Positions 8,441 through 18,577 of a stretch of 64,000 nt of DNA are shown here, one piece after another. Position 1 is the stretch's first letter; each line of letters starts with the position of its first letter. A program made the translations under genes and the position numbers. Source of the stretch: Candidatus Symbiopectobacterium sp. 'North America' (lineage in GTDB: Bacteria > Pseudomonadota > Gammaproteobacteria > Enterobacterales > Enterobacteriaceae); the NCBI RefSeq assembly GCF_015762685.1, contig NZ_PEHF01000089.1, positions 1-64,000 of the forward strand. The letters run 5' to 3'. The notes below the pieces were generated by a model. The model made no database searches. It worked only from the letters and a program-made list of their open reading frames with translations, and had not been told where the DNA came from.

Positions 8441-9733
8441 ATGTCGGCAAAACAGCAAGCAGTTCGGGTCGCCATCGGTCAATCAGCACTGCCGGTGAGA
8501 GAATTGGTATATAGCAAGGAAGGGCGCAGAGAATTTTCCGCATTTTCTTATGATGAAACGTGGTTAGCGACGGCCAATCGTTTTGAAATTTCGCCCGACC
8601 TTGCGCTGATTGCAGGCTATCAATACCACAAAGCGCCCGGCAAGGAAGACTCCCTGTTCCATTTTGCTTTTGCCGATACCGAACCTGACGGATGGGGCTG
8701 CCGCGTGATTGCACGCGATCACGCTAAACTCCGCAAGAATGCCCAGGTTGGCCAGAGTGTAAGTACTGCCCTGACAGAAATGGATTTTCTGTTAGGCGTG
8801 GATGATGCGAGCCGTATCGGTGCATTGCGGCTGATGGATGCCGAAGGTAATTTTTTACGCTCAACGGTGGACGGTGGTCGAGGTACACCACCGCTGCTTG
8901 AATTACAGCAACTGATTAGTGCCACTCACGCCGTCGAAATGAACAAAGAAACGGCCGCCGATCTGAAATACCTGCGAGGTAAAGGGACTTCTCTGGGTGG
9001 CATGCGGCCCAAATGTTCCATCATGGATGATGACGGATATTTGGCTATCGGCAAGTTTCCCAGCATACAGGACGATCGCAGCGTCACGCGGGGCGAAGTG
9101 TTGGCACTACAACTCGCTGCAACGGCGGGTATTCGGGTAGCCGAATCACGCACCGTTATGTCAGAGGATATTCCTGTGGCGTTGATACGCCGCTTTGATC
9201 GCACGCCAAACGGTGGCAGAATCCCTTACCTTTCCGCAGGTTCCATGCTGCAAGCCACGCGGACGGAAGAGTATGCTTACAGCCAAATTGCCGACGTTAT
9301 TCTCATGCACAGCATCTCACCGTTGGAAGATTTGGCAGAGTTATGGCGGCGTATTGTCTTTAACCTGCTAATCACCAATGTGGACGATCACGTACAAAAT
9401 CACGGATTTCTGCACGTCGAACACGGGCAATGGCGACTGGCTCCTGCCTTTGACCTCAACCCGTTCCCCGATAAGGATCAAGAGTTAAAACTGTGGCTCG
9501 ATGAGGATTACGGCCCCGTCGATTCGATCGACGCCGTTCTGGCAAGAGCAACCTACTTCCGTTTGTCGCCTCAACAGGCCAATGCAATCCTAACGCAGGT
9601 CTACCATGCGGTGAATAACTGGAAGGCATCAGCAATCCGCTACACTGTCGGCATGACCAACGCTGATATCGACGCCTTTATCCCTGCATTTGATAATCCA
9701 CAAATGCGACGCGCTGCACAATTGATAGGATAA
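8441..9733 (+). CDS. hipA: HipA-type serine/threonine kinase toxin
   Basis: A 430-residue HipA-family protein. It has the N-terminal HipA domain, then the phosphate-binding loop GTSLGGMRPKCSI (about residues 181-193), the catalytic motif NVDDHVQNHGFL (about 308-319) and the metal site AFDLNP (about 332-337). E. coli HipA phosphorylates and inactivates glutamyl-tRNA synthetase and so induces dormancy; the target here is inferred from family only. The ribosome site GGAGGA lies within the hipB 3' end, so translation is coupled. All catalytic residues are present and the frame is whole. The loop cysteine in RPKCSI replaces the alanine usual in this motif. Confidence 0.9.
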   Translation: MSAKQQAVRVAIGQSALPVRELVYSKEGRREFSAFSYDETWLATANRFEISPDLALIAGYQYHKAPGKEDSLFHFAFADTEPDGWGCRVIARDHAKLRKNAQVGQSVSTALTEMDFLLGVDDASRIGALRLMDAEGNFLRSTVDGGRGTPPLLELQQLISATHAVEMNKETAADLKYLRGKGTSLGGMRPKCSIMDDDGYLAIGKFPSIQDDRSVTRGEVLALQLAATAGIRVAESRTVMSEDIPVALIRRFDRTPNGGRIPYLSAGSMLQATRTEEYAYSQIADVILMHSISPLEDLAELWRRIVFNLLITNVDDHVQNHGFLHVEHGQWRLAPAFDLNPFPDKDQELKLWLDEDYGPVDSIDAVLARATYFRLSPQQANAILTQVYHAVNNWKASAIRYTVGMTNADIDAFIPAFDNPQMRRAAQLIG

Positions 9734-9772
9734 CGCGTGGCCTGTTAGTCCCTGACAGGTCACTCAGCAACC

Positions 9773-10862
9773 TTACACCGATAACGCCTTAACCCGCTCG
9801 ATGGCAGCGCGCAGGCTTTCTGCATTCAGCGGCACAGGCAGCGCATGGTATCGATTCGAACGGTGCCAGCGTGCGTGCAATGACCTTCTCCACATCGGCG
9901 TGATGATGGATATCCACATCCAGCGCCTTCAGGCTGGTAGGCAAGTTGAAACGCGCAAACACCGCAATCAACTGCTCGGTCACGTCGCGCTGTCCGAGCA
10001 GTTCACTCTGCACCAGAATGCCATAAGCCACTTTGGTGCCGTGCAGGAAACGCTCGGTTTGCGGTAAAGTGGTCAACCCGTTATGCACCGCATGCGCCGC
10101 AGCCACGCGGGTGTAGCGTTCGCCCAAGCCGCCAACCATACCACCGCCAGCGATAATCGCATCGATCACATCAAGGAAAGCCTGCGTCAGTTCGCCACGC
10201 CGTTGATCGGCCAGCGCCTGCTCGCTGCTATTGAGCAGCACATTACGAATAGAGAGCGCCGCTTCAATCCCCAAACTCACCGTCAGCGGCAGATTTTCCG
10301 GTTGTGGGCTCAGCACCACCGCCTCATACCATTTCGCCAGCGTATCGCCGATCCCTGCCAGCAGGTATTCCTGCGGCGCGCGCAGAATGATAGTGGGCTC
10401 CACCAACACCAGATGGTTGGCATCGTTGAAAATTTCAAAACGCAGCGCCTGACCTTCATCGTTATACCAAACGGAAAGCGGCGTCCAGGCGGCACAGGTG
10501 GCAGCGATGGTAGGGATAGCCACCAACGGTAAGCCGAGGCGACGCGCCACCACTTTAGCCTTGTCCAACAACGCACCGCCGCCGACACCAATCACCACCT
10601 GACGATCGTCACCCGCTTGAGCACAGAGTTGCACCACCGCGCTTTCGCTGCAATGACCGCCAAAAGCAATGTGCTTCGCACCGACTACGTTGAACGCTGC
10701 GGGCAAAAACGAGGTGGCTGCCGCAATCGCCCGTTCACCATAAATCCAAACCGCGCTTTCCAACTGTGCCGGGGTATAAAGGTTTTCCAGCTCCTGCAAC
10801 GCGCCGGGGTAGGAGTAATAGTTGGCGGGGCCGGTTACCACGCGAATTGCCGTGCTGGTCAT
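9773..10862 (-). pseudogene. hcxA: Hydroxycarboxylate dehydrogenase A (YbdH) with C-terminal frameshift
   Basis: The first about 338 residues match E. coli HcxA (YbdH) almost continuously: IRVVTGPANYYSYPG, VIGVGGGALLDKAK, IPTIAATCAAWTPLSVWYND, and HAVHNGLTTLPQTERFLHG containing metal-ligand histidines. HcxA is an iron-type alcohol dehydrogenase family enzyme acting on 2-oxo/2-hydroxy acids. Near 9847 one extra G on the plus strand (C on the coding strand) shifts the frame. The protein then ends in an unrelated Cys- and Arg-rich tail at 9789 instead of LPVPLNAESLRAAIERVKAL ending at 9773. Only about 22 residues are replaced, so residual activity is conceivable. It is divergent from the ABC importer genes. 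Confidence 0.85.
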
Positions 10863-11141
10863 GATGCTACATCCTGTCGTGTGTTGACTGTCATCGGTGA
10901 ATAATCACTACCTTATCACAAACAGACTTCTGGATGGCTATAAATATTAAGGGCATCATGATGCATTTTTTTCATGTTGCTCTGTAAGCGTCTGTTTTAT
11001 GAATTATCTTCATGTTACATCTGGACATCTGTAAGGCTAATAATATTTTGCTTTATCTTATGCGTTTTCGTTCATTGCCAGGCGTTATCACCCCGTGAAA
11101 GATCTGGCCGATCAGATGATTTTTTTCCTGGGATGACCGCC

Positions 11142-12652
11142 ATGACGCACACACATCGGCCAACGCCACACAAACTGGAAATGCGCGGGATTTCCATTGC
11201 CTTTTCCGGCTTCGCTGCGCTGACGCAGGTCGATTTCACCCTGAAAGGCGGTTCTATCCACGCGCTGACCGGTGCCAATGGCGCAGGCAAATCAACGCTG
11301 ATGGTGGTACTTTCCGGTGCGCATGAGCACTATCAGGGGACCATTGTCATTGATGGAAAACCCGTTGAGATTCGCTCACCGCGTCAGGCCAAGCAGCTCG
11401 GCATCCATGTGGTACAGCAGGAAGTCGACGTCGCGTTAGTGCCAGGCCTGAGCGTGGCGGAAAACATTATGCTCGATCAGTTGGCGGAGCCAGGTCATAG
11501 CTATCGCTGGCGGCGTATTCGCCATAGCGCGCGCAACGCGCTGGAGCTAATGGGTATCGATCTGGACGTGCGTCGTCGCATCGAGCAATGCTCACTGGCC
11601 GAAAAGCAGCAGATTCTCTTGGCGCGCGCCCTCTCCCACCACTGTCGCTTCCTGATCCTTGATGAACCCACGGCACCGCTCGATCAGAATGAAAGCGAGC
11701 GTCTGTTCAACGTGGTGCGCCACTTGCAGCACAGCGGTATCGGCGTGGTGTTTATCTCGCACCGTATTCATGAGCTAAAAGCGATTTGCGATCGCATGAC
11801 GGTATTGCGCTATGGTCGCCTGATTGAAAGCAGTCCAATGGATAGGCTAAGCGGCGAAGCGATCGTCGAAAAGATGCTCGGCCATGCATCTATCCGCCGC
11901 GCCGACCGGCGATAACCGGTAAACCACTGTTGGCGATTGAAGGTCTGCATGACAATACACTGCTGCACGATATCTCGTTGCAGTTGCGCGGAGGCGAAAT
12001 TCTTGGCATTGCCGGGCTGGCAGGCGCAAGGAAAACCGAATTGTGCAAAGCGCTGTTTGGAGCCAATGCCAGCCGCGTGCGATCCGGCGAACTGCGCGGC
12101 AAGCCCTGGCAGCCGACCACACCGGCGGATGCCGTCGCCGCAGGCATTGCTCTGGTGCCGGAAGAGCGCCGCAAAGAAGGCATTTTTATTGACGAGTCGG
12201 TGGCGATGAACCTGAGCATCAGCGCAAACGACAGCTTTTCTCGCTGGAGCCTTTTTAGTCATCGGCGCGCATGGCGCTGGGCACAGGAGATTATTTCACG
12301 TCTCGGCGTGCGTACCACCGGGCCAGCACAGACGCTGCGTCGCTTGTCAGGTGGCAACCAGCAGAAGGTCGCGATTGGCAAATGGCTGCGCAACGATGCC
12401 GACGTTTTGATCTTTGATGAGCCGACCAAAGGCGTTGATGTCAAAGCCAAAACCGATCTCTTTCTTTTAATCGATCAGTTGGCTCGCGAAGGCAAAGGCG
12501 TGATTTACGCCTCCGGCGAATTCGCTGAACTGGTCGGGCTGTGCGATCGCATTTGCGTGCTGTGGGATGGCCGCATTGTGGCAGAACTGGATGGCCGCAA
12601 AGCCAGCGAAGAAACCCTTTTACTTTACTCCAACGGAGGAACCCCTGCGTGA
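11142..12652 (+). pseudogene. Sugar ABC importer ATPase (RbsA/XylG type), frameshifted between its two ATPase domains
   Basis: Family members carry two tandem ATPase domains. The first domain (from ATG 11142) has Walker A GANGAGKST, signature-like CSLAEKQQILLARAL and Walker B FLILDEP, and ends at a stop at 11913-11915. The second domain resumes in another frame from about 11915 (GKPLLAIEGLHDNTL), with degenerate loop GLAGARKTE, signature LSGGNQQKVAIGKWL and FDEPTKGVDV, typical of this family. A single-base deletion near 11905-11912 explains the break. It overlaps the permease gene by 4 bases (GTGA at 12649-12652). The transported sugar is not identifiable from sequence. Confidence 0.85.
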
Positions 12653-13636
12653 GCAAAGCACTTTCCCTTAAGGCGACAGTTTCGGGCCGCCAACAGCTGT
12701 TTGATTTTCTCTACAAGTGGGGAATGCTGCTGACGGTGGTAGCGCTGATCGCGCTGTTTGGTATCGCCTCCTACAACTTTCTCGATCCGTACAACATCAT
12801 AAATATTCTGCGCTCAATTGCCATCGTCACGGTGATCGCCATTGGCGTCTCCATCTCACTCACGGTGGGAGGGTTCGATCTCTCGGTGGGCTCAACCGCC
12901 TCGCTGGCTAACGCACTGGTGATTTCACTGTTTGTCTGGCACGGCTTTGGCACCACAGAAGCGATTCTGGTGACACTGCTGCTGTGTACACTGGTCGGCC
13001 TGTTTAATGCTTTTCTCATCGTGGTACTGAAAATTCCCGACATGTTAGCAACACTTGCCAGCCTGTTCGTGATTCAGGGCGTCGCGATGAGCTACAGCTA
13101 TGGTGGCTCCATCACACAAAATATGGTGCTACCCAGCGGGGAGATGGCAGAGGGCGTTATCCCTGATGCCTTCTCACTGCTCGGTCAGGTGCCGACCATC
13201 GTGATTATCATGCTGGCTGTCACATTGGTGGCACAGTTGGGCCTGTCATTGACCAAACACGGCCGCCGCATGTATGCCATCGGAGGTAACGCCGAAGCCG
13301 CACGGCTTTCCGGCATCCGTACCACCCGTTACCGCGTGGCGGCCTGCCTCACTGTTGGCAGGATTGGGCGGTATTTTGCTGGCATCGCGCATCGTCTCAT
13401 CCCAGGTCAACGCCGGTAGCGGTTACCTGATGGATGCAGTGGCAACGACCTGGATCGGTTTTTCACTCGCTGGCTCTGGCAAACCTAACGCATTGGGTAC
13501 GCTGGTCGGCGCCGTGATCCTCGACGTGTTGCAGAACGGACTGGTCATGCTCTCCGTTCCCTATTACGCCATGGATATTATCAAAGGGCTGGTGCTGGCC
13601 GCCGCTCTGGCAATCACTTACGCTCAACGCCGTTAA
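12649..13636 (+). pseudogene. Sugar ABC importer permease (RbsC type), frameshifted
   Basis: From GTG 12649 the protein shows multiple hydrophobic helices and the family motif TVGGFDLSVGST followed by GLFNAFLIVVLKIPDMLATL. After YRVAAC at about 13348 one extra C (in TGCCTC) shifts the frame; the true continuation SLLAGLGGILLAS to the stop at 13636 lies in another frame. The truncated product would end at 13419 and lose the last helices. In the ancestral state this gene, the upstream ATPase and the downstream binding protein formed one importer operon. Confidence 0.85.
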
Positions 13637-13658
13637 TCCCGAAAGACAGGAAACTATA

Positions 13659-14726
13659 ATGAAGAAATTGACGTTTTCACTGCTGGCGCTGAGCCTGCTG
13701 ACCATCGCCCCCACCTTTGCCGCCACACCTGCCCCCGTGCCGGACGCTATCGCCAAACAGGACGGGCCGATTCGCATCGCCGTCATCCGTAACCTTGGCT
13801 CTGACGATAACACCACCCAGTTTATTACGGGAGCCATCCAGCAAGGGAAGAAACTGGGGTTCACCGTCAATACCTTCCTGAGCAACGGCGATGACGCCCG
13901 CTTTCAGGATTTCGTCAATCAGGCCATCAGCCAGAAGTATGACAGGATTATCCTGTCTCAGGGCCGCGATCCGTACTCGACTGCGCTGGTTCAGCGCATC
14001 GTTGACAGTGGCATTGCGGTCTCCACCTTCGATACCGCCGTTAATGGCACCGTTCCCGGTGTGACCTTGACTCAGCAGGATGACGCGTCGCTCACCGAGC
14101 TCTCCTTCGGCCAACTGGTGAAAGACTTCAACGATCAGGCCAACATCATCAAGCTGTGGGTAGCCGGGTTCCCGCCGATGGAGCGCCGTCAGGCGGCCTA
14201 CCAAAACATCCTGAAAGACCATCCTGGCATTAAAGAGCTGGAGTCCATTGGCGCGGTCTCTTCCGATGTACAAGGTGACACCGCCAACAAAGTGGGTGCA
14301 GTGCTGGCGAAATACCCTAAAGGTAAGATCGATACCATCTGGGGGACCTGGGATGCCTTCAGCCAGGGCGCTTACAAGGCGCTAAAAGAGAATGGCCGCA
14401 CCGAAATCAAACTCTACAGAATCGATATTTCCAATCAGGATGTGCAACTGATGCGCGAGGCCAACAGCCCGTGGAAAGTGAGTGTGGCGGTTGACCCGAA
14501 ACTGATCGGTGCTACTAACGTGCGCCTGATTGCCAACAAGATTGCAGGCGAACCTACCCCGGCAACCTATGATTTCAAAGCCGCCACCATTCCACAGGCG
14601 CTACTGGTGAGCCAGCCGGGACAGGTTAACGTCTCTTCACTCGGCAAGATTATTCCCGGCTGGGGCCAGAGCGATGATTTCATTGCGACGTGGTTCGCTA
14701 CACTGGAAGCCAAACAGAAAAAATAA
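13659..14726 (+). CDS. Periplasmic sugar-binding protein of the ABC importer
   Basis: A 355-residue periplasmic binding protein (RbsB/LacI fold, COG1879 type). It starts with a Sec signal peptide (MKKLTFSLLALSLLTIAPTF, cut near AFA-AT), followed by IRIAVIRNLGSDDNTTQFITG. It is the only intact gene of the importer, because the ATPase and permease before it and the LVIVD-repeat gene after it are all broken. A good AGGAAA ribosome site precedes the ATG. The ligand is unknown; conservation of the pentose/hexose-binding fold is evident, but no diagnostic residues were recognised. It is probably functionally orphaned unless another ATPase-permease pair accepts it. Confidence 0.85.
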   Translation: MKKLTFSLLALSLLTIAPTFAATPAPVPDAIAKQDGPIRIAVIRNLGSDDNTTQFITGAIQQGKKLGFTVNTFLSNGDDARFQDFVNQAISQKYDRIILSQGRDPYSTALVQRIVDSGIAVSTFDTAVNGTVPGVTLTQQDDASLTELSFGQLVKDFNDQANIIKLWVAGFPPMERRQAAYQNILKDHPGIKELESIGAVSSDVQGDTANKVGAVLAKYPKGKIDTIWGTWDAFSQGAYKALKENGRTEIKLYRIDISNQDVQLMREANSPWKVSVAVDPKLIGATNVRLIANKIAGEPTPATYDFKAATIPQALLVSQPGQVNVSSLGKIIPGWGQSDDFIATWFATLEAKQKK

Positions 14727-14737
14727 GGAACTACAGT

Positions 14738-15985
14738 ATGGCAAAGCAGGAACTGCCGCGTCCCGATTACAGCCGCAATATGCGGTTGATCGGGCATAGC
14801 GATCAGGGTGGTGGGCCAGACGGCGTACAGGTGATGGTCCATCGCGGCTACTCCTATATCGGGCACATGGTGTCGCAGGGGTTCTCCATCGTCGATGTGC
14901 GTGATGCGAAAAACCCCAGGGCGGCGGGTTATGTGCCCGCCCCGCCTGGCACCTGGAATGTGCATTTGCAGGCACATGACGATCTGCTGCTGGTGATTAA
15001 CGCACGCGATCTGTTTGCCGACACCCGCTTTGCCGATGAAAAGGTCTATTAAACGCGCTCCGTTGCCGATACGGTGAGTGACGTGCAAGACAGAGGCTGG
15101 AGCACCGGACTGCGCGTGTTTGGTATCTCAACGCCGGACATGCCGCGTGAAATCGGCTTTCTGCCGCTGAACGGCATTGGTATTCACCGTATTTGGTACG
15201 TCGGCGGGCGTTGGGCCTACGTTTCTGCCCTGTTGGACGGTTTTAGTGATTATATCTTCCTGACTATCGATCTTGCCGATCCGCGTAAACCGGAAGTGGC
15301 GGGGCGCTGGTGGTTGCCGGGCATGCACAGCGCCGCAGGCGAAACGCTCAACTGGCCGGAAGGAAAACGCTATGCGCTGCACCACGCGATTATCAGCGGC
15401 AATACCGCGTACGCCAGTTGGCGTGACGGTGGCCTGACGCTGCTGGACGTGAGCGATCTCCATCAGCCGCAGCTCATCAGCCACCGTAACTGGAGCCCAC
15501 CGTTCGGCGGCGGCACCCACACCACGCTGCCGTTGCCGGATCGCGATCTGCTGGTGGTACTGGATGAGGCGGTGCTGGACAATCAGGAAGATGGCGAGAA
15601 ACTAATCTGGCTGTTCGATATTCGCGAGCCGAGCAACCCGGTCAGCATTTCCACCTTTCCGCAACCGGATGAAGTGGATTACGTAGCCAAAGGTGCGCAC
15701 TTCGGGCCGCATAACCGGCACGAGAACCGACCGGGCAGCTTTATCAGCTCAACCCTGATTTTCGCCATCTACCAGAACGCAGGCGTACGCGCTTACGATA
15801 TCAGCAACCCGTATCGCCCCGTGAAAACCGGCGCGTTGGTGCCTGCTGCACCAGAGAAAATGATGGATACCCGTCCGGGCCGCCCACGAGTCATTCAGTC
15901 CTGTGATGTGTTTGTGGACGCACAGGGCATTATTTACAGCACGGATTATAACGGTGGGCTCTCGATAATTGAGTACTTGGGCTGA
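14738..15985 (+). pseudogene. LVIVD-repeat (beta-propeller) protein with in-frame TAA
   Basis: From ATG 14738 (AAGGAA 7 bases upstream) the frame runs 104 codons to TAA 15050-15052, directly after DEKVY. It then continues in the same frame (TRSVADTVSDVQDRGWSTG) to 15985, 415 codons in all. The protein contains repeated LVIVD-like strands, for example GFSIVDVRDAKNPRAAG, GLTLLDVSDLHQPQLIS and VRAYDISNPYRPVKTG, which form a beta-propeller. The stop is one base from a tyrosine codon. No signal peptide is seen. Its fixed position behind a sugar-binding protein gene suggests a role in the same pathway, but the biochemical function is unknown to me. Confidence 0.8.
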
Positions 15986-16063
15986 AGCTATTTTCCCCGT
16001 TATGACGGAGAACGCCGCGGAAAAGAAGCGACTCTCTGCAAGACCGATGATGTTTCGTGCGCG

Positions 16064-16290
16064 TTAACCAACACGGATTTCTGCAACCGTTGCAGCACGC
16101 GCCCGACACGAGGCGCTTAATCGCCGCCGCCTCGTGACTCCAGGCTTTTCGCGAGAAATCACGCCGCTATGCGGTTCCTTCGGCGTTCGTGCCCGCGGTT
16201 CGAGCCGCCAGCGGCGCGCTCCCGGCGCGGCGCTGACTTTCGCGGCATCCATGCCGCTCACCCGGCGGTCACGCCCACCTCAGAGTAATT
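16064..16290. repeat. GC-rich palindrome-dense intergenic element
   Basis: The 373-base gap between the LVIVD gene and gdhA holds no gene. About 220 bases of it are strikingly GC-rich and full of short hairpins (GCGGCATCCATGCCGC at about 16240-16256, GCCGCTATGCGG, CCGCCAGCGGCG). A 65-codon minus-strand open frame across it is Arg- and Ala-rich and looks spurious. I suspect a dispersed extragenic repeat, but only one copy is in view. Confidence 0.4.
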
Positions 16291-16358
16291 TTTTACGCGA
16301 GTGAAGGCCAAAAGACCAAAACCGAATCGACACCATCAATGATGACAAGGCATTCCGA

Positions 16359-17702
16359 TCACACTACGCCCTGTGCCAGCATCGCATCTGCCACTTTCAC
16401 AAAGCCCGCGATGTTCGCGCCGCGCACGTAGTTGGTGTGCTGGCCTTCACTGCCAAAATCCACGCACGCATGGTGGATATCCAGCATGATGTGGTGCAGA
16501 TGCGCATCCACTTTCTCCGCTTTCCAGCCCATACGCGCCGCATTCTGTGGCATTTCCAGCCCAGAGGTTGCGACACCACCGGAGTTTGCCGCTGTGCCCG
16601 GCCCAAACAGCACGTTGGCTTCCAGGAAGGCATCCGTCGCTTCGATCGTGGTCGGCATGTTGGCCCCTTCCGCCACGGCTTTCACGCCGTTAGCAATCAG
16701 CGTCTTGGCACTAGTCAGGTCCAGCTCATTCTGCGTGGCGCACGGCAGTGCGATGTCTACCGGCACGTTCCACGGCGTTTGGCCTGGCTGGTACGTGAGA
16801 CCGGCTTCGCGCGCGTAATCTCCCACACGGCCATAACGTTGGTTTTTGATATCCGCCAGCAGCGCCAGTTTCTCCGGCGTAAAGCCCGCTTCATCCACTA
16901 CCGTGCCGTTGGAGTCCGAAGCGGTAATCACACGAGCGCCCAGAGACAACCCTTTTTCAATGGCATACTGTGCCACGTTACCAGATCTGGAGACTGCAAC
17001 ACGCATGCCCTCAAACCCAAGGCCGTGACGCTCCAGCATCGCCTGCGTGAAGTAGACCAGCCCATACCCTGTCGCTTCCGGGCGAATCAGACTGCCGTCA
17101 AAAGAGAGTCCTTTACCGGTAAACACACACGCGGTGTTGTTGGTCAGCTTTTTCATCATCCCGGTCATAAAGCCCACTTCACGACCACCCACGCCGATGT
17201 CTCCGGCAGGTACGTCAGTATCCGGCCCCAGATGGCGATACAGTTCCGTGATCAACGACTGACAGAAGCTCATCACTTCACCATGGCTTTTACCCTTAGG
17301 ATCGAAATCAGAACCGCCTTTACCGCCCCCCATTGGCAGCGTGGTCAGCGAGTTTTTAAAGGTTTGCTCGAAACCGAGGAATTTGAGAATGGAGAGGTTC
17401 ACCGAAGGGTGGAAACGCATCCCGCCTTTATACGGACCAATGGCGGAACTGAACTGCACGCGCCAGGCGCGGTTGACCTGCACCTGACCTTTGTCATCCG
17501 TCCAGGCAACTCGAAACTGGATAACACGCTCTAGCTCGACCAGACGTTCCAGCAGGCTTTGCTCTGCATAGCGCGGATTCTGTTCCAGAAACGGCCACAG
17601 GGTAGAGAAAACTTCCCTGACCGCCTGAGAAAACTCCGGCTGATGCGGGTCGCACTGCTGAACCTGATTAAGAAAACTTTCCAGAGAGACTAATTGAGCC
17701 AT
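16359..17702 (-). CDS. gdhA: NADP-specific glutamate dehydrogenase
   Basis: GdhA assimilates ammonium by reductive amination of 2-oxoglutarate to glutamate. From ATG 17702 (AGGAG 6 bases upstream) the product is 447 residues, exactly the E. coli length; a TTG five codons earlier is ignored. Motifs include the substrate site GGMRFHPSVN and the catalytic-lysine region LPMGGGKGGSDFDPKGKS, then GDIGVGGREVGFM. One departure from E. coli is VSRSGNVAQYAIEK, where the family has VSGSGNVAQY: the first glycine of the NADP loop is replaced by Arg. The gene is otherwise whole. Confidence 0.94.
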   Translation of the reverse strand: MAQLVSLESFLNQVQQCDPHQPEFSQAVREVFSTLWPFLEQNPRYAEQSLLERLVELERVIQFRVAWTDDKGQVQVNRAWRVQFSSAIGPYKGGMRFHPSVNLSILKFLGFEQTFKNSLTTLPMGGGKGGSDFDPKGKSHGEVMSFCQSLITELYRHLGPDTDVPAGDIGVGGREVGFMTGMMKKLTNNTACVFTGKGLSFDGSLIRPEATGYGLVYFTQAMLERHGLGFEGMRVAVSRSGNVAQYAIEKGLSLGARVITASDSNGTVVDEAGFTPEKLALLADIKNQRYGRVGDYAREAGLTYQPGQTPWNVPVDIALPCATQNELDLTSAKTLIANGVKAVAEGANMPTTIEATDAFLEANVLFGPGTAANSGGVATSGLEMPQNAARMGWKAEKVDAHLHHIMLDIHHACVDFGSEGQHTNYVRGANIAGFVKVADAMLAQGVV

Positions 17703-18095
17703 TACCAACTCCTGCAAAAAAGAAAAAGCGTCCGGTGGACTGTGCTTTTTTTATCTCGCACCCTTTCACGCGCAGCAAAGTGCCTGGCCGCGTGAAAACG
17801 GTGAAAGTTATGCACGTTAAAAGCCTGTGGGATCGCGGTTGAATGATGTTGTGCCGCTTCGACTATAGCACTGCTGGTGGATATTCAAGCAAGCGTTTTT
17901 TAACGTTTTATATGCTTAAAAACCAATGAGATAGGCACTTATCCTCACATAAAAAATGATAAAAATTGGTCATAAGTTTCTATTATATAACAAAAGAAAG
18001 TGCAATTCAGTGCACAAAAAAGCGGTTAACAGAGGGGAGGTAAAAAAATGCGATCGACTAAAAAATCGGTCAATTTGCAAAAAAATGCACTAGCT
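17703..18095. other. gdhA leader / intergenic region
   Basis: This 390-base AT-rich stretch between gdhA and the uspA terminator has no convincing gene. It should carry the gdhA promoter on the minus strand; I could not single out one convincing hexamer pair. A dyad of GCGTGAAA/TTTCACGC type occurs near 17766-17803. Confidence 0.5.
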
Positions 18096-18124
18096 AAAAA
18101 GGCTCCCCGGCCTTAACCGGGGAG
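18096..18124 (-). terminator. uspA intrinsic terminator
   Basis: On the minus strand CTCCCCGG pairs with CCGGGGAG around TTAAGG, followed by CC and a T5 run. It begins 18 bases after the uspA stop. Confidence 0.9.
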
Positions 18125-18142
18125 AGGAAGAGAACGAGGACG

Positions 18143-18577
18143 TTACTCTTCGTCATCACGCAACGGAACGATCAGCATGTCCACATGCACGGTGTTGATA
18201 AGTTGACGCGCGGAAGACATCAGCTTGCTCCAGAAATCCTGGTGGTGCCCACATAACACCAGGTCAGCATCATATTTCTTGATAGCATCCACCAATACCT
18301 GCCCCAGATCGCCACTGCCACTCAAGGTTTCTGTGATCGGATAACCGGCGTTTTTAGAGAGATCGGTCAACGCGTTTTGCGTTTCTTCAGAAATACGCTG
18401 CTGCATGTCGCCCAGATTCACATCAATCAGGGCGGTGTACAGATCGGAGTAATTGACGTCGACGTGGATCAACGAGACTTTGGCATTGTACGGCCTTGCC
18501 ATCGAGACCGCCTTTTCCACTAACACTTTACTTTCTGGAGAAAGGTCAACAGCAATCAGGATATGTTTATAAGCCAT
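18143..18577 (-). CDS. uspA: Universal stress protein A
   Basis: UspA is a small cytoplasmic stress-survival protein induced by growth arrest. Using ATG 18577 (AGGAGC 7 bases upstream) the product is [16 protein letters not shown]..., 144 residues, the E. coli length. The [34 protein letters not shown]-terminal region is conserved over two segments typical of UspA. An upstream in-frame start would add eight unconserved residues. The gene has its own strong terminator and is divergent from uspB, as in E. coli. Confidence 0.96.
   Translation of the reverse strand: MAYKHILIAVDLSPESKVLVEKAVSMARPYNAKVSLIHVDVNYSDLYTALIDVNLGDMQQRISEETQNALTDLSKNAGYPITETLSGSGDLGQVLVDAIKKYDADLVLCGHHQDFWSKLMSSARQLINTVHVDMLIVPLRDDEE

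Noticed and set aside
16064..16261. 65-codon minus-strand ORF in the gdhA upstream gap
   Set aside because: Arg/Ala/Pro-rich translation of a GC-rich hairpin block without a ribosome site; better explained as a repeat-like element.
16437..17534. 365-codon plus-strand frame antisense to gdhA
   Set aside because: Shadow of gdhA; no start signal and no family resemblance.
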